Source: Apostichopus japonicus
Taxonomy: Eukaryota > Echinodermata > Holothuroidea > Aspidochirotida > Stichopodidae
DNA: 64,000 bases
Direction: 5' to 3'
NCBI RefSeq assembly: GCF_037975245.1
Contig: NC_092574.1
Location: forward strand, 16,657,213 to 16,721,212
Positions 36,506 through 48,500 of the stretch are shown piece after piece (position 1 is the first letter of the stretch; each line of letters starts with the position of its first letter). The notes beneath the pieces are model-generated. The model had not been told where the DNA came from. It saw only the letters and a program-made list of their open reading frames with translations, and did not search any database. The translations under genes and the position numbers were made by a program.

Positions 36506-36610
36506 GTATGTATGTACAGTATGTATTTTAGATCCTCCTGCAAGCAAGAACTCGTGAAGAAGCCTCATTGGCTTTTCAAAGCTGCAAGCTGACCGAAGTC
36601 AGTCTCTTAC
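36506..36610 (-). mobile_element. tRNA-derived SINE, copy C (3' fragment)
   Basis: On the minus strand this is the 3' part of the SINE: GACTTCGGTCAGCTTGCAGC, a GCCAATGAGGCTTC block, GCAGGAGGATCTAAAATAC and a short TAC-type tail (plus-strand GTATGTATGTACAGTATG at 36506). Similarity to copies A and B stops at about 36610, so roughly the 5' half is missing. It is the only recognised mobile element inside the putative FAT transcription unit, and lies antisense to the gene. Confidence 0.85.
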
Positions 36611-36640
36611 ATGTTGTCTCTCAAACATGTTGTCTCTCAA
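36609..36640. repeat. 16-bp tandem duplication at the SINE C breakpoint
   Basis: ACATGTTGTCTCTCAA occurs twice head to tail exactly where SINE similarity stops. It is probably a small slippage or insertion-repair product at the truncation point. Confidence 0.85.
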
Positions 36641-38754
36641 ACAACCAGGCTTTACACTTTGGGTGTTCCAACAGCAAATTTGTTTGTCCAAAAATAATAT
36701 ACAGTAGCAAAATGAATGTGACAGGTATATCACTGTAGCATGTACGCAGCAGGTTGCCGGAAATATGTAACAAACTGAAAATGACCGATATGTCACTGTA
36801 ATATGTACTATAGTAGGATAGATGTGTAGGTTGGTGAAGAGAACACCAGCTTTGGAGGTGATAGTAATTTTACCTTATTGGCTGGTAGGACCCTATTCAG
36901 TTATAAATAATGCAATTTGAATTTGATGTACAATTAACAACTAGTCATATATCGTAAACCTTGACAGCAGCATTTTTCGTAGAACTACATTTTCTATGAA
37001 ATAAAACCATTTTCAACCTGGATTTTTGAAAGGCCTAGCTGATCAGTGTAACTCAGTTCTAAGTCTGGTCATTGCAGGAAGTAACAAACCCCAAACCCCA
37101 CTCAATTGGCTCTTGAAACTAGAGCACCGGTCAAATAGTTTGACCCTCGGTCTTCTCTGTCCCATGGTTCTCAAGGTTACAAACCAATGCGCAAGTAAAT
37201 ATCATTTTGGCTTCTGTTGGCTCAGAGTCAAACAACAAACCCACACCTCCATGAAATTACACTGTGGCATATAATGCTTACATTGGTTTAATATTTAATT
37301 TTCTACATGGTAGGTATAAATTGTGTGTGGTTCCATGACAGGATGCGGAGAGCACTTGATGCTTGCATTCCAACTCTGAGTCATCGTACTTTTTAAACTT
37401 TAGACATATTTGCCCCGTGGAAGAAAATTAAAAGGTTCTTGGAATTCTCTCTTGGTTTTGGTATTACCGATGATTAAACATTGAACACTGATTAGACTAT
37501 GGCACGCTATACCAAGAATGCATTGTGGAATATTATTACATACAGTATGGTGCACATATATAGAATATATGGAATATAAGTGAAGATTCAAGCGTTGCAG
37601 GTACCAGCAAGTTCTGTTAAAAACATACCGTATGTGGCACTGGAACCTTTTTATTACACTTTTGTAAGATAAAACGGTAATAAAGAACAGAGTGACTAAT
37701 TGTTTCCACAGCAGCTGTCTTCAAAATCGAGTAAGAAGTGAATGATCTGTATGTCAGAAAGGTTGTTTTTCAGTAGTTCATGCACTTTCCTCTTACTGTT
37801 GCACTCTCCTATATACCTGGTCTACAAATGGAGTACGATTAATCGGTCCCAAATATGCTAAAAACTTATAAAGTCACTTACTGATCATCCATCAGATTCA
37901 AACTTTAGTATACCCACCTCTCAAAATGTTTCTCTCTGGTTTCCCTCTTGTTTAGACATGATTGTATTGTCTAAATAATGTATCACTGGAATCAATTAAG
38001 AGGGCAAGGACAACGTACAAAAAGTACTGTTGAACATTGTAAGGCGACTTTCAGCACTTCAATGATTGGGACCTTTCGATGGACTATGTAAATTATTGAA
38101 AACTGCTAGATAATGCTAAAATGGCCACAACTCACATTAGTTGTAAAATTTACCGTAGAACATGCTTGGAAAATTTGAAATTGAATTCTAATTTCATTTG
38201 TGAAAAGAATGTGTGGTTTTCACTGTTGCCGTAGTGACTGGTTGAGCCAGACACTCATTCATTTGAAATTTTAGCTTGGCACCATCAAGTGATACTACCC
38301 ATTGCTTCAATGTATGATTTCTTTAATTCATAACCATTTGCACGGGAATCTCAATACAATTTAACTGGTGACAAAGACTGAACATTTTGAGGGAGTAGTC
38401 CCTGATCCTTAATTACTTGGAAACTGAGTGCATTGATGTTAAAAATATAAAAAAACATGTGGTAAAAAAACCCCACTACTACACCACCCCAAAGATGTCC
38501 AGTACTTAGTCGCATGTACTACTACTTTTAAGATAGTTTAACTCATCCATGAGAACTCAAAATTTGTTTGTCATTCCTTTCATGAATTATTTTGCTGAAT
38601 TTGCCTTGCCAGAGTTTTAATTTTTCTTTAAACAGGGCAAGTATTTTTCAAACCCTGAACTTTTGGGTGCAATTATCATCTTTAAGAATTTATTTTACAG
38701 GAAGAAAAGCATAGCAGGCCTTTTAAGTTCAATTTACAGAAAAACAGGTGAAAT

Positions 38755-38890
38755 GAGATTGTTACGCTCTATTCACTGCAGAAACGTTAATCAAGGCGTT
38801 CCTGTTGATCTGTAATTGATGTGCACTCTAGACAAAAGCCACGGCCATCAATCTTCAGGTTTAATTAAACAGAGATCATAAATGAATATA
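38755..38890. promoter_or_regulatory. Candidate intronic conserved element (weak)
   Basis: A locally CpG-containing block (GTTACGCTC, AACGTTAATCAAGGCG, CCACGGCCATCAATC) with an AATTGAT core and GGTTTAATTAAAC lies 2.3 kb upstream of the first coding exon. Composition differs from the surrounding AT-rich intron. Function is inferred only from this. Confidence 0.2.
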
Positions 38891-39124
38891 AACAAGAACT
38901 GCTATTGCACAAACCAATAGAGAACAGTTTTCTGGATTGTGCAAAATGAAGGTTAAGTCCGTTACGGGTTACTAAGGAGTAACAGTAACAGGAGTGACAG
39001 TAAGATAAAAATAACTGAAATATTATAACGTATAGTCAATGAAAGTTTCCAACTGGATTTTCCAACTCACTACGATTTCAATTATATACTGTATATAGGA
39101 ATAACGGTAGAACTGTTAAACAAC

Positions 39125-39127
<3 letters not shown>

Positions 39128-39156
<29 letters not shown>
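39128..39156. repeat. (TA)n microsatellite
   Basis: About 29 bp of uninterrupted TA in intron 1. Confidence 0.95.
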
Positions 39157-39160
<4 letters not shown>

Positions 39161-40263
39161 AGCTTCAAATTTTCTATTTTAAAGCACCCATGTGAGTTAA
39201 TTCATAGAATGTCTAATATTTAACTCCCTGGTAGCAGTAATATATTTGCGTTAAGTTTCCACTGGAAGTAACCATGCAAGTAGCATATTATATTAACTGT
39301 ATAAGTTCACATAATATTTGTCCAAACAGTCAACTGTTTCTGATTGTATGAAAGGAGTGTAAATAGACATATTCCTTTAAAATGTTACAAAGTTTAAGAT
39401 TATTCCAGTTATAAGGGAGAAACAAACAAAAATAAAACAAACAAAAATAAAACAAAACGTGCAACAAGCATATATACTAGGGGTTTCATGTAGACTGGTG
39501 CAGTACCTTCGAAGGTAAGATTTTAATATCACTGCAAAGAAATTTTGTATGTAGTAGCTTTTTTAATCATTCTATTGAAATACAATTTAAAGTACATGCA
39601 AAAATAAAAATAAAAAAAAGGGAAAAGTTAACGAAACTGTTTATCAATAAACTGATTGTAATTTTGTTTTAGCAGTGTATGAAACATTTAGCATACTGTA
39701 TGATCAAGTCCAACTCTAATGCTTTAGTGTCACTTGATTGATTCTAGAACCAAAAACTTGCATCTTTGAAAAATACAGTGAGCTTGTTTCTGATTTAAAA
39801 TTGCAATGCAATTTATTGCTTCTTTACCATTCATGGCACATAAAATGGTCGGAGGACTGGAGGAGATCGTTGCCGCAGTCTAGGGGAGTGTCGTCACGGT
39901 GTCTGGGCACCCCTCTATGCTGTCATTGCTCTCAGATAGAGCTGTGGTTTTATGGTAGCATGTCACTTTAATTGATAACTTCTGTCACTTAATGAAGCAT
40001 TTCAAATATAAAAGTCATTCATCGAGGCTGAGATTACTTCCCCTTGGAAGTTGTACAGGAAGCGTTTCGGTTTTATATAGACGAAATCAATTACTGGTGT
40101 TAAATTTACGACTAAAACTTGGTAGTTATGATGTAGTATCAGGGATCATAGCTCAATCATTCCCTCCTATTCTTGCAGATTAATGTGAGGAAGCTGGTTT
40201 TTAAACCATTCTCTGGATCATGAGGACACCTTATTGTCACAGTTGGAGAGTTAGGGACAAAAT

Positions 40264-40456
40264 AATTGGGGGGGGGGGGGAGGGAGGGGGATGACAGAAA
40301 AGACATTTCTATGAAGGAAAGAAAACATTTACTTGACATATTTTCTCGACAAGCAAGAACATTTCCTATGCATGTAAAGTTATGAGTGAAGATGTGGATA
40401 AATTGAGGAAGGAGGGAGCACACAAACCTGAATATTTGGAGGGGGGGGGGGGGGAA
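40264..40456. repeat. Pair of long G-runs in intron 1
   Basis: A run of about 12 G at 40268-40279, followed by GGGAGGG, and a run of about 14 G at 40441-40454 lie 170 bp apart on the sense strand, about 0.7-0.9 kb before the acceptor. Both could form G-quadruplex structures in DNA or nascent RNA. Run lengths in an assembly may be inexact. Confidence 0.7.
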
Positions 40457-41085
40457 CGGGTGTTCCTGGTAATTAATTCAAAGTACTGCTCTTCTGTTCA
40501 CATTATTCACATTGTTATGAATGATGTTGGATTAATTATTGTTTTAAAGAGATTTGTGTCGAATACTATACTGTGGTACGCACAAGTACAGTAGTATAAA
40601 CCTTGTAATTAAATCTTGTAATTAATTAACACACAATGCCAAAGGTCACCAGGTGATATCCCTTCTGTGTTCCCTTCTGATGTTAAGAAGTCTACTCTCT
40701 TATCAGACTGTTTTGTTATATATATGTCAAAGTTCTTTCATTCCTGGCTTCCAAGACTCGTCCATTCCAGGTGATGGATGATGGATATCAAAGCTTGTCG
40801 TCAATGAGTAACTACATTGTATGATAGTAGGAATAGCGGTTTTGAAGTTAATGATGTTAATGTGTTCCTAAAAAACACATCTATGCTATGCACAAACACT
40901 TTGCAAACATTGCGATGTGTCCTGTCAGGAATGTACTAACATAAAGCATTTTGCCATCTGATAACTAGCTTAATTTATTTCCTGTATGTCAAAGGTAATA
41001 TCGGAGTGTTCTCTTCTAAATTGTCATGAACATTTCTTCAAATATTATGTTCTTAAATTATGCAACTACATAAACTGGTACAATA

Positions 41086-41117
41086 TTCTTTCATTTTCTT
41101 TTCTTCTTTTCATCTAG
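41086..41117 (+). other. Splice acceptor of the first coding exon of the FAT-type gene
   Basis: A near-continuous pyrimidine tract (TTTCATTTTCTTTTCTTC and TTTTCATCTAG) ends in AG at 41116-41117. The exon then starts GCTGGTGGAAGAG. The 27 bases between the acceptor and the ATG are in frame and contain no stop, so an upstream coding extension cannot be excluded from sequence alone, but homologues of this family start translation in this exon. Confidence 0.85.
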
Positions 41118-41144
41118 GCTGGTGGAAGAGCCGCCATCGGGACG

Positions 41145-44100
41145 ATGAGGACCAGTAGACACTGGGAGGGGCCGCTGAGGCTATCGTCTAAAACCATGTG
41201 TGTGATGTTAACATTATTAGCCTCGGTGCTGACGATCAACTCAGTAGTAGTAGCTTCTTCAAACTTCCACTTTACACACTCCGTTTACAATGCAACAATA
41301 AAGGAAAATGCACCACCGAGGACTAACGTATCCTCCGAACAAAAGATGGGTATCTACGTAAGTGACGCCTCCCTACGCGTAGAGTATTCCATAACAGACG
41401 GCGAAGAAATCTTCTCGGTGCATTCTCATCAAGTCGGAGACTTTGCATTTCTGAGGGTCCGTGTGAAGCCATGTCAAAGTTCAGACAGGAGATGTCGCAA
41501 GCTGAACAGGGAGAGCAAGGCGCGGTACACCGTCGCCATATCCGCCGAGGGAATTCAGGGTGAGGTGGTCGTTGCGAGGGCATTGGCAGTGGTGACCGTG
41601 TTTGTCCTAGATATCAATGACGCTCTACCGGTATTCCATTCACTGCGCCACCAAGTTACCATTCCAGAGGATCTTCCTGTCGGATCCAGCATAGCTCACA
41701 TTCAAGCAGTCGACGCTGACGTCGGCTCCAACGGTGAGATTTATTACAGCCTAAAGAGAGACACAAACGACTTTGCCATTCACCCCTCTAGCGGGGAGGT
41801 CACTCTAACGAGACCACTCACAGAGATAGAGCAGTCAACGTTCACACTGGAGGTGGTCGCCAAGGACCGAGGTCAAATGGTCTACGGAGATTCGCCCATC
41901 TCGGAAAGCCCCACCGCGAGCCTTAGGATCACAGTCATACCCGTCAATAAATATGAGCCAAAAATAGTCGTCACAACATTGCCAAAACTCACAAGAAAAG
42001 ACAAAGTTTTTGCAGAGGTGTCTGTTACAGATGCAGACGAAGGACAGAACGGGGAAATTCAGTCCTTGGAGCTAGAAGAGGATGACTTTAGTTCCTTCTT
42101 CCAGGTACAATCTTTAAATAGTGAGGGAAGGTATCAAGTAATGGTCCTACAGAACAATCCACTTTTGCCAACCATGTTCAATCTCACTTTGATCGCCAGA
42201 GACAACGGCTCTCCAATGAAAATGAGCTATCACGTTCTCACTACCAACTTAGACAAGACAATGAGCTATTCATCTCTGTTTGTTTCATCATCTGTCAACG
42301 TCTCCATCTCGGAGTTAACACCCATCAATACCCCCATAATAAACATAGCTCCCCACGATGCACCCACGGATGCCCTAGAGTACTCTGTGATGGAGGCCGA
42401 GGTACCCTTTGCAGTCGTTGATGGCGTTCTCATCGTTGCTGATGACCTGGATAGAGGATTGAAACATTCGTATAATATTTCTGTGAAATCGTTTGACCAG
42501 CAAGATATGTACTTGGGTATGTGCCATGTCTCCATCTTTCTGATCGATGAGAATAATCACAGTCCAGTCTTCGATCAGGAGAGTTACCAGGTCGATTTTG
42601 ATGAAAACCAAGATGCCGGAACCGTCGTTACGGTAGTTATGGCATCGGATGAGGACGAAGGTGAAAATGGGTACGTGTTTTACAGCATTGCGAATCTGAA
42701 CCAAGTGCCGTTCAAAATCGATTACATGACCGGTGTGATAACTAGCACAGAGCTCCTGGACTTTGAAACCATGAGGAGCAGGTACACCCTCCTGGTGAGA
42801 GCATCCGATTGGGGGGCCCCGTATCAACGGGAATCGCAGGTGACAGTCTCCATCAACTTGGCACCTGTCAACGACAACCCGCCACAGTTCGAGAAGGTCA
42901 ATTGTTCAGGAACCATCTCCAAGTCCCATCCAGCCGGTCTAAGTATCGCTCTTTTACCAGCTGTGGATTTTGATTCGTCCACCCGAGAGATTGTGTTCTC
43001 GGACGGCAACGTAAACGATCTGTTTTACGTCGACCCATCCACCGGCAATCTGACCCTGAAGCGGCGCATTGCGGACGATGATCCAAGATTCTATCAGCTG
43101 AAGATCATGGTCACCGACGGTCCGGGATCTTTCAACTTCATGACGACCAACATAACCATTGTCGGAAACCGTCGCAACCCTTCCAACGGCGACATTGTGT
43201 GCGGATCTACGAACGTCGTGCAACAGTTCGCTGCTATGGCAGTCCAAAGAGAAAAGAGCGACTCGGAGGACGATCAGTTTCCTGGAGACTACCAGAATAT
43301 TTTCAATAGCAATCCAAATGCACCTCAGTTCCATGTGGACTTCCCCGAGTCGATCACTATCCCTGAAAATTCGCCAGTGGGCAGTTCTGTCTTTACGATA
43401 CTCGCCAGGGATCCTGACCAAGGTTACAATGGCATGGTCCTATTTTCGATACTCGATGGAAATGTTGGTTATCCCTTTAAACTGATGCCCGAGAGTGGAG
43501 ATGTGGTTATATTAAGACCCCTAGACCGAGAACACTTGGACAGGTATGACCTGACCATAACCTTGAGTGATCTTGGTGAAGAGAGGAAGTCCACACGAGC
43601 ACGTCTTACCGTCATAGTGGCGGATTCCAACGACAACCCACCCATCTTTGAGAACGAACGATACGACGTAGAAATCCCCGAGAATATCGAAACCGGTATG
43701 ACTTTCCTTCACGTTAGCGCCAGCGATGACGACATTGGAGAAAATGGGGAGGTTCAGTATTATTTGGAAGGCAACCCAGAAGCTTTTCAAGTTGGTATCT
43801 CGTCTGGTGATGTGAGAGTGGCAACAAACTTGGACAGAGAAGAGAACGAAATCATCGAGTTGACTCTTGTTGCTCAGGATATGTCAGCCGAGGAGCCTCT
43901 TTCTACTAAGACTTCTCTCACCATTCACTTAATGGATGTCAATGACAACGCCCCCAGTTGCATTCTTCCATTGCAAAAGTTCAAAGTCCGGGAAGATCTC
44001 CCACTCAGAGCCTCCTTGTTCCAGGTGAAGGCTGTGGACCCCGATGCTGGAAGAAATAGTTCCATTCATTATAGCTTCACATCCGGTGATGAAGGAAAAT

Positions 44101-44439
44101 TTGAAATTGACCCCGACTATGGTATCGTTCGGCTGGTTGCGGCCCTAGACTTTGAGGACACGCCCGTCTATAATATGACTGTTGAACTTCAAGACGGTGG
44201 AGTCCCTCATCTGTCATCTACGTGTGACCTGGTCGTGGAGGTCATCGATGTGAACGAGAATCTCCATCCTCCAGTGTTTCCAGACTTTGTGATTACGGCT
44301 TCGGTTGAGGAAAATGCGGAAGTTGGCAGGGAGGTCATCGCCGTGACAGCCACTGACATGGATGAGGGACGAGACGGAGAAATCTCTTATTTCATCAGAG
44401 GAGGAAGCGGCTTAGGCATGTTCATGGTGGACAAATTTG
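41145..44439 (+). CDS. FAT1-like: FAT1/2/3-type giant protocadherin, first coding exon (N-terminal 1098 residues)
   Basis: Encodes the N-terminus of a very large single-pass cell-surface cadherin of the Fat-like group, which acts in cell adhesion, actin organisation and tissue polarity. Start: ATG at 41145, A at -3. A signal peptide spans about residues 17-38 (MCVMLTLLASVLTINSVVVA). Cadherin repeats at about 41-164 (DINDALPVF), 165-272 (degenerate VNKYEPKI), a degenerate spacer 273-374, then 375-476 (DENNHSPVF), 477-582 (NDNPPQF), 583-686, 726-835 (DSNDNPPIF), 836-939 (DVNDNAPSC), 940-1045 (DVNENLHPPVF), and a ninth cut off at 1098. The opening FTHSVYNATIKENAPP and QKMGIYVSD, the spacer, and Cys587/Cys686 match the layout I know for vertebrate FAT1, so FAT4/Dachsous is unlikely. 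Many N-X-S/T sites. The exon ends in phase 1 before GTAAGT. Reading on into the intron adds 18 residues, then a stop. Confidence 0.95.
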
Positions 44440-44445
44440 GTAAGT
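44440..44445 (+). other. Splice donor after the first coding exon (GTAAGT), phase 1
   Basis: GTAAGT directly follows ...AAATTTG. The cut leaves the first base of a glycine codon, in the middle of a cadherin repeat where the family continues with the 'SG-x-I/L' strand. If unspliced, the frame runs to TAA at 44493-44495. Confidence 0.9.
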
Positions 44446-45169
44446 TGCTTCATTATTCTCTCAATCTTAATTGGCTGGTTCAAGGACATATCTAACAAAA
44501 AATTCAAGATAAGCATTGGAATGTCTGACATACATGTATAGCTATTCCCCTCACGAAGCTATTATAATATAAATTGAAAACTTGTCTGCCCATAGTGAAT
44601 GAACTTAAACAAAAAGAGAGTAGTATGCTCTTTCCCTGCTTGAGTTGCAAGAGAGAAATCCAGTAATATGAAGTTATTATTTCAGTCTCGCATATCCTTA
44701 AAGCAACTGGTTGTGTGTATAAGGCAAAAGCTTCCATCAGGCAAATGAGCTAAACAGTTGTTTTTGTTTGAGAAAGTGTCAAAACTACAGTAATATGTTT
44801 TATGCTTCGCAAAACTCTGTAACTTCACATTTAACCGAAACTCCATGCTTTGCCCTGTAGTCTTGCACTATACACCAGATTTACCAAGGACTTAGCCTAC
44901 TTTACCACCAAAGAATAAGGGTCAGAATTTGTTGTTAATGAGGGTATCAATTTACAAATACCTGTTTGGCCGAGAAGACATGCTTTCAAGTACATTCCTA
45001 TGAAACCTTGTTAGTTACTTGCATGATTCAAATGGAATGTGAAACATGGGTATGTAATTTTTCTGATAAAAATTACATGCAGCCAGCTGTTTTAATTTGA
45101 TTGCTTTATAGCAGGCATTAGCCAACCTTCATAACTAACAAATTTACATAAGAATGCTTTGCAAAGAGT

Positions 45170-45560
45170 AATTAAACGTTCATTACGCACGCACACTGTC
45201 TGCCGAATAGAGTCGTCAACACGTCAGCTGTTTTATCTGTGATTCCTGGAATTATGCACGGTATTAAATGCTGGGGATTATTCCATTCTGGTGCCAGCCA
45301 GCTCTTTTCGAAGACTTCGGCTGTATTGTCTCTGTTCTGATGCCTCGTGGATCAATTCGGAATTTTTCCCTGGATGGTTGGGGAAAACAAATCAATAGAA
45401 GATATTAATTTCCATTCTGTGCAGAGAATGAACTAATGCTGACATGCATTAATGCCGTTCACAGTCTCCTCTAAAGTGTCTGTAAAATGAGAGGACAGTC
45501 GTAGCTGAGGGAGAATTAATTGTATCTCCCGAGTCTCGTGGAGAGAGATTGCCACGTATT
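45170..45560. promoter_or_regulatory. Candidate intronic enhancer 0.75 kb after the first coding exon (weak)
   Basis: Higher complexity and CpG content than flanking intron (CATTACGCACGCACAC, GAGTCGTCAACACGTCAGC, TCCCGAGTCTCGTGG). It contains a GGATTA homeodomain site (Otx-type) near 45275, ATTAATTTCC near 45406 and two TAATG/TTAAT clusters near 45449. Its size and texture resemble conserved non-coding elements in developmental genes. Confidence 0.25.
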
Positions 45561-48500
45561 CTTGTTTTTGCTGTAGGTCATTATTCCATTCCTATATTAA
45601 ACTTAGTCGACATTATCTGACAGACTTAAGAAACTGTTGCTCTTATTTTCAGGCAAGTGAAAAATGTGATATTTCTTCTTCTTTTTTTTTTTCTTTTTTT
45701 TTTTCCCGGGTGCTTACGTCTGTTCTGTAATCAATTTTCTACCGCAGGGCAAAGTGTGAACTGTTGCAGCAAATCGCTAATTGAATTTTTAAACTTTAAT
45801 AAGCTCATTTTCTCATCACCACAAAGATTTTGGTTCCGCTCAACAGAGGGTTTGCGATTCGGAATTTAATTTGCAGTAATTATGGTTTGTTGCTGAAGGC
45901 AATTTGGAGAAATCATCCCTACCCCGATTGCATAATTTTGGTATAGGTTTTACATTTAATGGTTGTTTGAACCTTTTCACAGAGAAAGTAATTATTTAAA
46001 GACAATATGATCTGACACCTTTAAGCACCATCAATTGACACCATATGTTTAGAAGCTGTGGATACGAGAGCCCTAGCACCGGGCCTTCATCCTAGGCAAA
46101 ATGTCATCTGACGTGGACAAAATTTCTATTCCTTTGAATCACTCTTAACTTATCAAGTAGAAACCAATTTATAACATCCAAACAAGAATGTACTTCTTAA
46201 TTGAAGCTGAACAGGATATTTTATGGTCTGATTTGTCATTATGTGCTGTCTGAAAGCCTAGAGTATGATTTATTTTTCGTTTTGGAATGTCACTCGTAAA
46301 CGATGGCAACTTAGGTGTTCTTTTCAATCAAACTGTGGATTAAGCAAAAGGTTTACAGTAAGATGATATTCTTTCTTGCGTATATCTTTCTCAAATTTAA
46401 ATATGTTTTCACAGGCCATTTGGTTATTGGATATTCTCAGATTTTCAGAAAAAAATGGTTTGTTTTGAATTAGACCATAGATATCCATCTTAGTGTCCGT
46501 AAGGTTTTCATGTTTGGAAGAAGTTTTTTGCTTACTTTGATAAACTCCCCAACTTTTAACTGTCTTTCAAAGATGTAGTGACCAAGAAGTGGGCCAGAGG
46601 AAAGAGGAGGGGAAGGGGAAAGAGGGGGGCAGCTTTGAAATGTTACCTATTTTTGTTGGGAGTTGGATGGGAAAGTGCATGTGTTGAGTGGAGACACGTA
46701 TTAAATCAGTTCTCTCGTAAATTTAAATTGAGGAACTCATGAGGTATCTGTAACTGCCAACAGAGCGCCGATTGTCTTCTATTAAAGTACATTGTGAAAG
46801 TATAATGAATATTGTAACCTAAAGCAATTCAGATTACAGCATATATACAACAGTTGGCTCTCTGGTGTTTAAATGAGTTAAAACTTACATAAATGCCATC
46901 AAGGGAATAAAATAAGGCAAAAAAGCTTTTATTGAAGTGATTATGGAAATGACTGTGTGTGTGTTGTTTCATTGCATGACAGAGTACAGATATATACAGT
47001 TATTTAACAAGCTAACTGATAATTCATGTCATCTTGTGTTAATATATTTTGATTCAAGTGCATTTGCAAATATTGTGTTCAAAAGTGCAACAGGAAAAAG
47101 CTTGAACTTTGAGGCTTGTTGCCCTACAATCTGCATCTCCCCAAATTTTAGTCGCTCTACAGTTTTAAAGATATCTGACGTCCGTATAAATATTTGCACG
47201 CTTTTTACGTGGAATAATGATCTTATATAAACGGTATGGGAAAAGTATGAGTGACACAAAAATCCCCAGCCGTCTGGATTCATGTAAACACAGCGTCGTA
47301 ATGTTGACTTTGCTGCAAAATATGTCAGCACCATGGAATAATTTAGCGGTTGGAATCATTTGAGCAGCTGTTTTAAGATTTTATAAAACTTGTTGATTTT
47401 CATTAAAAAAAATTGTGATATGTTACAAATGACAATTTAGGGGAAAGGGTGAGAGATGTAGATGTGGAGGAAAAATGATGTTTATTGTTTTTTATTAGAA
47501 TTGAAAGTTTCTGATGCCTTGACATTAAAGTCATTTCTTATAAATGTTAAAGTTATCTACATCGAAGTGGTGAAGAAGGCGATACCCTGCTGACTAAGTA
47601 CTGTTTTGTCATCGCTGATTCTGTCAATTATATTGTAAGCACTTAGCATATCGTGTACAGTCTTCTTGATTGGCATCAAATGTTAGACATTGTAGAACTG
47701 GAAGTCGGACTACAGCTTAGTCTTTGTCCACCAAGATTTCAAAAGTGTCTCATGATAACAAGTTTTTGTAATGGCTGGCTCATGAAGTGTTTATCATTCA
47801 TTTGGTCTCGATGACATTATACAGTGTACATTATAATGTATGTAGTGTGGGGCTTCAAATATCAATCTATTTTAAGATGTGGTTGAATGAGGGAGGTGAA
47901 TAACATTTGTAAAGGAGATTAACAGATACAGTAGTTTACCCCCGCAGGCCCTAACAGTCGTCATATGTAGCTTGCGCATAGTGCTGAAGGCTTGCCCGTT
48001 CCACACTGCTGTGAGATATTTGCGTAACCCTCACAAACTGTTGTAAACACTTACTCGGATTTGGGAAGTACTGACGTCACAAAAACCGAAGACAAACACA
48101 GATATCCGATTCATTGCATACCAATGCAAACTAATAATTATAATCCAATACAATATTTCAAAAGGTAGAGAGCGAAAGAGAGAGAGAGGTGGGACTATGT
48201 GACCCTTGTTCTGGATGTGGTAAATAGCCTGTTTGACTGATATGATGCAACAGGCCTGAGACCATGCCGTGACAAGTGCTAGGTGTATGATGGAAGAATG
48301 CAAGTACCTATATATATATATTGCTGTGGTGTGTAATCTGTGTGAGGTACTGTATAGGCTTAACTCAAGTATTTTTTTAGGGAATATATGTACATACACT
48401 TTTCCCATGTAGTCCTATTCCCTATCCAATTACTACATGTATACCTGTGGATACAGTCAATATGTGGCTTATGACTGTATGAATGCCGATTGAATATTCT

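Larger units (their letters stand above)
26250..41117 (+). other. Putative intron 1 of the FAT-type gene (about 14.9 kb)
   Basis: Assuming the donor at 26250, the intron ends at a strong acceptor at 41117. It is CpG-poor and TG-rich throughout, lacks frames with cadherin signatures, and carries only one SINE fragment (36506-36610). Several small CpG-bearing islands stand out (about 33810-33930 and 38755-38890). Microsatellites are at 34391-34408 (GA), 35563-35676 (CATA) and 39128-39156 (TA), and G-runs at 30939-30950, 40268-40279 and 40441-40454. The 3' border is firm; the 5' border is inferred. Confidence 0.45.

Noticed and set aside
42375-43790. Several minus-strand frames of 60-155 codons inside the cadherin exon
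   Set aside because: Antisense shadows of a strongly coding exon; no promoter or splice support.
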